A DNA stretch of 7,089 nt from Thermaceae bacterium (lineage in GTDB: Bacteria > Deinococcota > Deinococci > Deinococcales > Marinithermaceae): assembly GCA_027023115.1 (NCBI GenBank), contig JALVWZ010000390.1, positions 1 to 7,089 on the forward strand, read 5' to 3'. The notes under the pieces were generated by a model. The model did no database searches and was not told the origin of the DNA. It saw only the letters and a program-made list of their open reading frames with translations. The position numbers were made by a program, and so were the translations under genes. Positions 4,686 to 7,089 of the stretch are shown in pieces; the first letter of the stretch is position 1, and every line of letters begins with the position of its first letter.

Positions 4686-6593
4686 TTGTTAAGCGCTAGG
4701 CTTATCGAATGGATCGGGACGCTCGATGGCGGCAAGCCGTTTCAGAGCGTATGGGAGCAATTGCCTGCTCACTTTGGTTACGAGGCCGTAAGGGTCTTCG
4801 AACTGCATGAGGGCGCTGGCGAGGTTGCCTTTTCGGCGGGTAAGCCGATAAGCGGTGGCAAACTTGCTTCGACGGTGAGTATCTTCAATCACGGGGTTCT
4901 AGGCTCGGCCGTGCGGGATGGCCGTTTGCTGGAAGTACGCGACTACGCGCGCCACGAAGCAGCGCTGGAGGACCGTAAAGAGGAAATCAAGAGCTTACTG
5001 GTCATGCCCCTGCGCCATGCTGGTTCGATCATAGGTGCGTTGGTCCTGGTCAACACCGAACATCACCGTCCCAAGTTGAACCGCCAGGAGCTGCAAGAAC
5101 TACGCATACTGCAAAGCGTCTTTTCGGCGCACATGGCCGTACGCCGTATAGAGCGGCGCGTGAGTCGCCACAGGGGCCTTCTGGCGTTCACGAGTAAGAT
5201 CCACAGCGTTAGTCGTATAGAACAGTTGGTGCCGATGCTTTTCAAGAGCATGAGCGAGCACCTGAAGTACGCGGCATTGTCCCTGGCGCTACTCGAGGGA
5301 GACGTTTTTCGAATCTACTACGCCGTCGGCGAGAAGAGCAGCGCTCCCGAGTTGGTTGGCGAGGAGATAAGGCCAGTAGACGAAGCCCCGCTGACAAGGC
5401 ACATTATCCACACTGGTGAACCGATTCTCATCGGCGACGTGATGGATCCGGTAGTAAGAGCCTTCTACCCGATTGGGGCACTTAACATAGATCCCGAAGA
5501 CGACGTGGACATTCGCAGTTACGCCGGCACCCACTTGAAGTACGGCGAGTTGCAAGGTGTCTTGAGCGTTCAGTCTACTGAACCCTGGAGCTACGGTTTG
5601 AGCGAGTTGGAGTATTTGGTTTCCCTTGCCGAGGCGATGGCTTATGGCCTCGAGCGTGTCCGCTGGCGGGCGCTCGACCAGTCTGCCGATAGGCTCAGGC
5701 GAATAGATTGGGAAGACGAAGACGTAGAAGGAATTACTGCCCAGGTTCTCGCCATTTTGGAAGACCTATGGCGTTGCCGGGACGGCGCGGTCTACGTGGG
5801 TTCCTCCGCTGATTACCGGCGCACCGCGGCTTGTAAGGGGAGCACGCTAGCTTTGCAGCTCCAGGTAGAAACTTTCATTGACGACGAGCCGCGGATTTAC
5901 AGGTCGCGGGCCGAAGTTCCCGTCAGCATACGCGAGCTTTGGGGCCAGGGAACGGCGGCGGCTTTGTCGTTGCCGATTCCCGATGGCTTCGTCTGGATTG
6001 CAAGCGACCGCAAGATGACCGAGTGGGACCTGAGGCTAGCCAACTCGCTGGCGCGCGAGCTCGACCCTTACTTCCGCCGCCTGCAACGCCACGTACGCTT
6101 GCGCAACGAGGCGGCTCTGGATCCGCTCACCGGCGTTTACAACCGCCGCAAGCTCGACGAAAGATTGAAGCGGATGATCTCGCTGGCGAGCCGCTACGGC
6201 GATACCTTTACCGTGGTCGTGGTGGACATGCTCAACTTTGGCGAGGTCAACAACCGTTACGGCCATTTGGTGGGCGACCGGGTGCTGGCGCGGGCGGCCA
6301 GAGTGCTCAAGGAGAGCATGCGCGAGGGCGACGACGTATACCGCATGGGCGGCGACGAGTTCGTGATACTGCTGCGCCGCACCGGTAAGAAAGAGGCGGT
6401 CAAGGTTGCCATGCGTTGCGCCGAGGCGCTGACCAGCGACCCAATGCTCGAGCAGTACCGAGTGCAAGCCAACTTTGGCCTGGCGGAGTATCGCGAAGGC
6501 GAAACCCCCGACTCTCTTTTGGAAGCCGCCGATCGCGAGATGTACGCCGCCAAGGCTCGCAAGGTAAGCGTTCTGGGAGTTCCCACCGACTAG
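4686..6593 (+). CDS. Multi-GAF sensor protein with C-terminal GGDEF diguanylate cyclase domain
   Basis: This 635-residue protein should make cyclic di-GMP from two GTP in response to a cytoplasmic signal; it has no signal peptide or membrane segment. Residues about 10-150 and 170-325 look like GAF domains, each ending in a helix that would join the next. Residues about 335-465 are probably a third, diverged GAF. The GGDEF domain begins at DPLTGVYNRR (479-488). It has the metal ligand D514, N522 for guanine, D531 in GDRVL, and GGDEF at 555-559. REGD (546-549) lies exactly five residues before GGDEF, which is the product-inhibition I-site. Oddities are G519 where a lysine is usual, L516 where aspartate is common, and no GRN near the C-terminus (AAKARKV, 621-627). 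The sensory half has clearly lower GC than the cyclase half. No EAL or HD-GYP partner is in view. Confidence 0.95.
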   Translation: MLSARLIEWIGTLDGGKPFQSVWEQLPAHFGYEAVRVFELHEGAGEVAFSAGKPISGGKLASTVSIFNHGVLGSAVRDGRLLEVRDYARHEAALEDRKEEIKSLLVMPLRHAGSIIGALVLVNTEHHRPKLNRQELQELRILQSVFSAHMAVRRIERRVSRHRGLLAFTSKIHSVSRIEQLVPMLFKSMSEHLKYAALSLALLEGDVFRIYYAVGEKSSAPELVGEEIRPVDEAPLTRHIIHTGEPILIGDVMDPVVRAFYPIGALNIDPEDDVDIRSYAGTHLKYGELQGVLSVQSTEPWSYGLSELEYLVSLAEAMAYGLERVRWRALDQSADRLRRIDWEDEDVEGITAQVLAILEDLWRCRDGAVYVGSSADYRRTAACKGSTLALQLQVETFIDDEPRIYRSRAEVPVSIRELWGQGTAAALSLPIPDGFVWIASDRKMTEWDLRLANSLARELDPYFRRLQRHVRLRNEAALDPLTGVYNRRKLDERLKRMISLASRYGDTFTVVVVDMLNFGEVNNRYGHLVGDRVLARAARVLKESMREGDDVYRMGGDEFVILLRRTGKKEAVKVAMRCAEALTSDPMLEQYRVQANFGLAEYREGETPDSLLEAADREMYAAKARKVSVLGVPTD

Positions 6594-6647
6594 CCGCAGA
6601 GCACGTACACGCCGCTCACGATAGCGCCCCGTCGCCGCGAGCATCTC

Positions 6648-6831
6648 TCGTCACCCCGGTAGAAGCCAGGGGCCGGGACCAAGTCAGAGGCCGTGGTTTT
6701 GGAACGCTGCGCCGTCATCGTTGACGTCTGTATGCTGCCATTGCTACCTGTGGCGTCTATGGGCGGCGGGGACTGCGCTGGCCTGGTTTCCAGTTTGCGG
6801 GGCCTATTGGCTTACTTGGTTGGAATGACGA
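6648..6831. repeat. Possible decayed MITE-like element with inverted ends
   Basis: TCGTCACCCC at 6648-6657 and the reverse complement of 6822-6831 (TCGTCATTCC) match at eight of ten positions. Both ends resemble the CGTCATTCC-type edges of common intergenic hairpin repeats. The left end carries a hairpin, CCCCGG (6654-6659) against CCAGGGG (6666-6672) with one bulged A. The interior has no reading frame of interest. The evidence is thin: two short matches 184 bases apart could be unrelated repeat fragments. Confidence 0.25.
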
Positions 6832-6842
6832 AATAGCGGCAA

Positions 6843-6863
6843 GTGGTCTGTGGCTCGTGGCGC
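6843..6863. repeat. Heptanucleotide tandem repeat, three units (GTGGNNN)
   Basis: Three consecutive 7-base units, GTGGTCT, GTGGCTC and GTGGCGC, share GTGG at their first four positions and run directly into the first hairpin repeat. GTGGCCT recurs at 6961 and 6975, before the second hairpin repeat. Confidence 0.55.
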
Positions 6864-6901
6864 GTTCTATCCCGTCGTAGGGGCGAACCCGCGTGTCCAC
6901 C
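6852..6901. repeat. Hairpin repeat, copy A (degenerate)
   Basis: These 50 bases match copy B at 6996-7045 at 43 positions with no gaps, the spacing being exactly 144 bases. The shared core reads CCCGTCGTAGGGGCG. The stem that is perfect in copy B is damaged here (two mismatches and a G-T pair between 6881-6888 and 6895-6902), so this looks like the older or less constrained copy. Confidence 0.75.
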
Positions 6902-6907
6902 TTGCGG

Positions 6908-6942
6908 GTACGTGGTACGTCGTACGTAGTACATGGTGCGTG
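6908..6942. repeat. Heptanucleotide tandem repeat, five units (GTACGTN)
   Basis: Five consecutive 7-base units read GTACGTG, GTACGTC, GTACGTA, GTACATG and GTGCGTG. The period-7 pattern continues in weaker form to about 6990, with GTGGCCT at 6961-6967 and 6975-6981, fourteen bases apart. It fills most of the space between hairpin repeats A and B. Confidence 0.7.
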
Positions 6943-6995
6943 ATGATGGTGACATGGCATGTGGCCTGGAGCTTGTGGCCTGTGATGCGTTTTTC

Positions 6996-7046
6996 GGCTC
7001 GATGCGCGTTTCATCCCGTCGTAGGGGCGGACCCACGTGTCCGCCC
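6996..7046. repeat. Hairpin repeat, copy B (intact stem)
   Basis: This is the second copy of the repeat at 6852-6901. It ends in a perfect hairpin: GGGCGGAC (7025-7032) pairs with GTCCGCCC (7039-7046) around a six-base loop. No T-run follows on either strand within a few bases, so it is better read as a REP-like dispersed repeat than as a terminator. It resembles the GTAGGGGCG-type intergenic palindromes known from many bacteria; that likeness is from memory. Confidence 0.75.
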
Positions 7047-7089
7047 GCACTGCGCGAAGACGTGAGCACGCCTGTTGCTATAGTCAACG

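Larger units (their letters stand above)
6594..7089. other. Non-coding region rich in short repeats
   Basis: The 496 bases after the GGDEF stop hold no convincing gene: the open frames here translate the repeats and have no recognisable domain or ribosome binding site. The content is a possible decayed inverted-repeat element (6648-6831), then a mosaic of heptamer repeats and two copies of a hairpin repeat (6843-7046). I see no tRNA or rRNA and no clear terminator with a T-run for the GGDEF transcript. A small hairpin of CCCCGG against CCAGGGG (6654-6672) is the only structure close downstream of that gene. Confidence 0.7.

Noticed and set aside
6036..6644. Minus-strand open frame (202 codons) opposite the GGDEF domain
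   Set aside because: It is antisense to a motif-complete GGDEF domain, and its translation is typical of a shadow frame.
6721..6750. Promoter-like TTGACG followed by TACCTG
   Set aside because: The -10 match is poor, the spacing is off by a base, and no gene follows on the plus strand within the window.
6843..7046. CRISPR-like array
   Set aside because: There are only two copies of the longer repeat, they diverge at 7 of 50 positions, and the space between them is itself repetitive. No cas gene is in the window.
6757..7087. Minus-strand open frames across the repeat array
   Set aside because: They translate the repeated units (the same RPYDG-like or GSPLRRD-like stretch appears twice per frame), so their coding look comes from the repeats.

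Overview
The window reads as a free-living, high-GC bacterium, most likely from the Deinococcus-Thermus group. Three things suggest this. The Nudix protein resembles, as I remember it, the ADP-ribose pyrophosphatase of Thermus thermophilus. At two or three gene starts a TANNNT box lies 6-7 bases before the start codon with no Shine-Dalgarno sequence, the leaderless arrangement common in that phylum. Leu-Glu is very often written CTCGAG. The genus cannot be fixed from this sequence.

Minus-strand block (positions 95-3136, read from high to low): a Nudix hydrolase of the ADP-ribose pyrophosphatase type, the bifunctional flavokinase/FAD synthetase ribF, a soluble GAF-domain histidine kinase, and its LuxR/NarL-type response regulator. 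The genes are packed tightly: a 4-base ATGA overlap, an 18-base gap, then a 20-base overlap. The first two deal with nucleotide cofactors. The last two form a cytoplasmic two-component system whose GAF domain is rich in cysteine and may sense redox state. A candidate leaderless promoter before the kinase suggests the pair can be expressed separately from nudix-ribF.

Plus-strand block (3165-6593): a YtcJ-like metal-dependent amidohydrolase, transcribed divergently from the Nudix gene across only 28 bases, then a soluble three-part sensor protein ending in a GGDEF diguanylate cyclase domain. The second gene has its own promoter-like box, a Shine-Dalgarno sequence and a TTG start.

The two ends are non-coding. 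Positions 1-94 hold a perfect GC-rich hairpin that may terminate the response-regulator transcript. Positions 6594-7089 hold no gene. They carry two copies of a roughly 50-base hairpin repeat, set 144 bases apart and joined by degenerate heptanucleotide tandem repeats, with a possible decayed MITE-like element before them.

I found no phage, transposase, CRISPR, toxin or defence genes. The points most worth a second look are the composite repeat array, the back-to-back leaderless promoters, the cysteine-rich GAF kinase, and the altered nucleotide-pocket residues and internal composition shift of the GGDEF protein.
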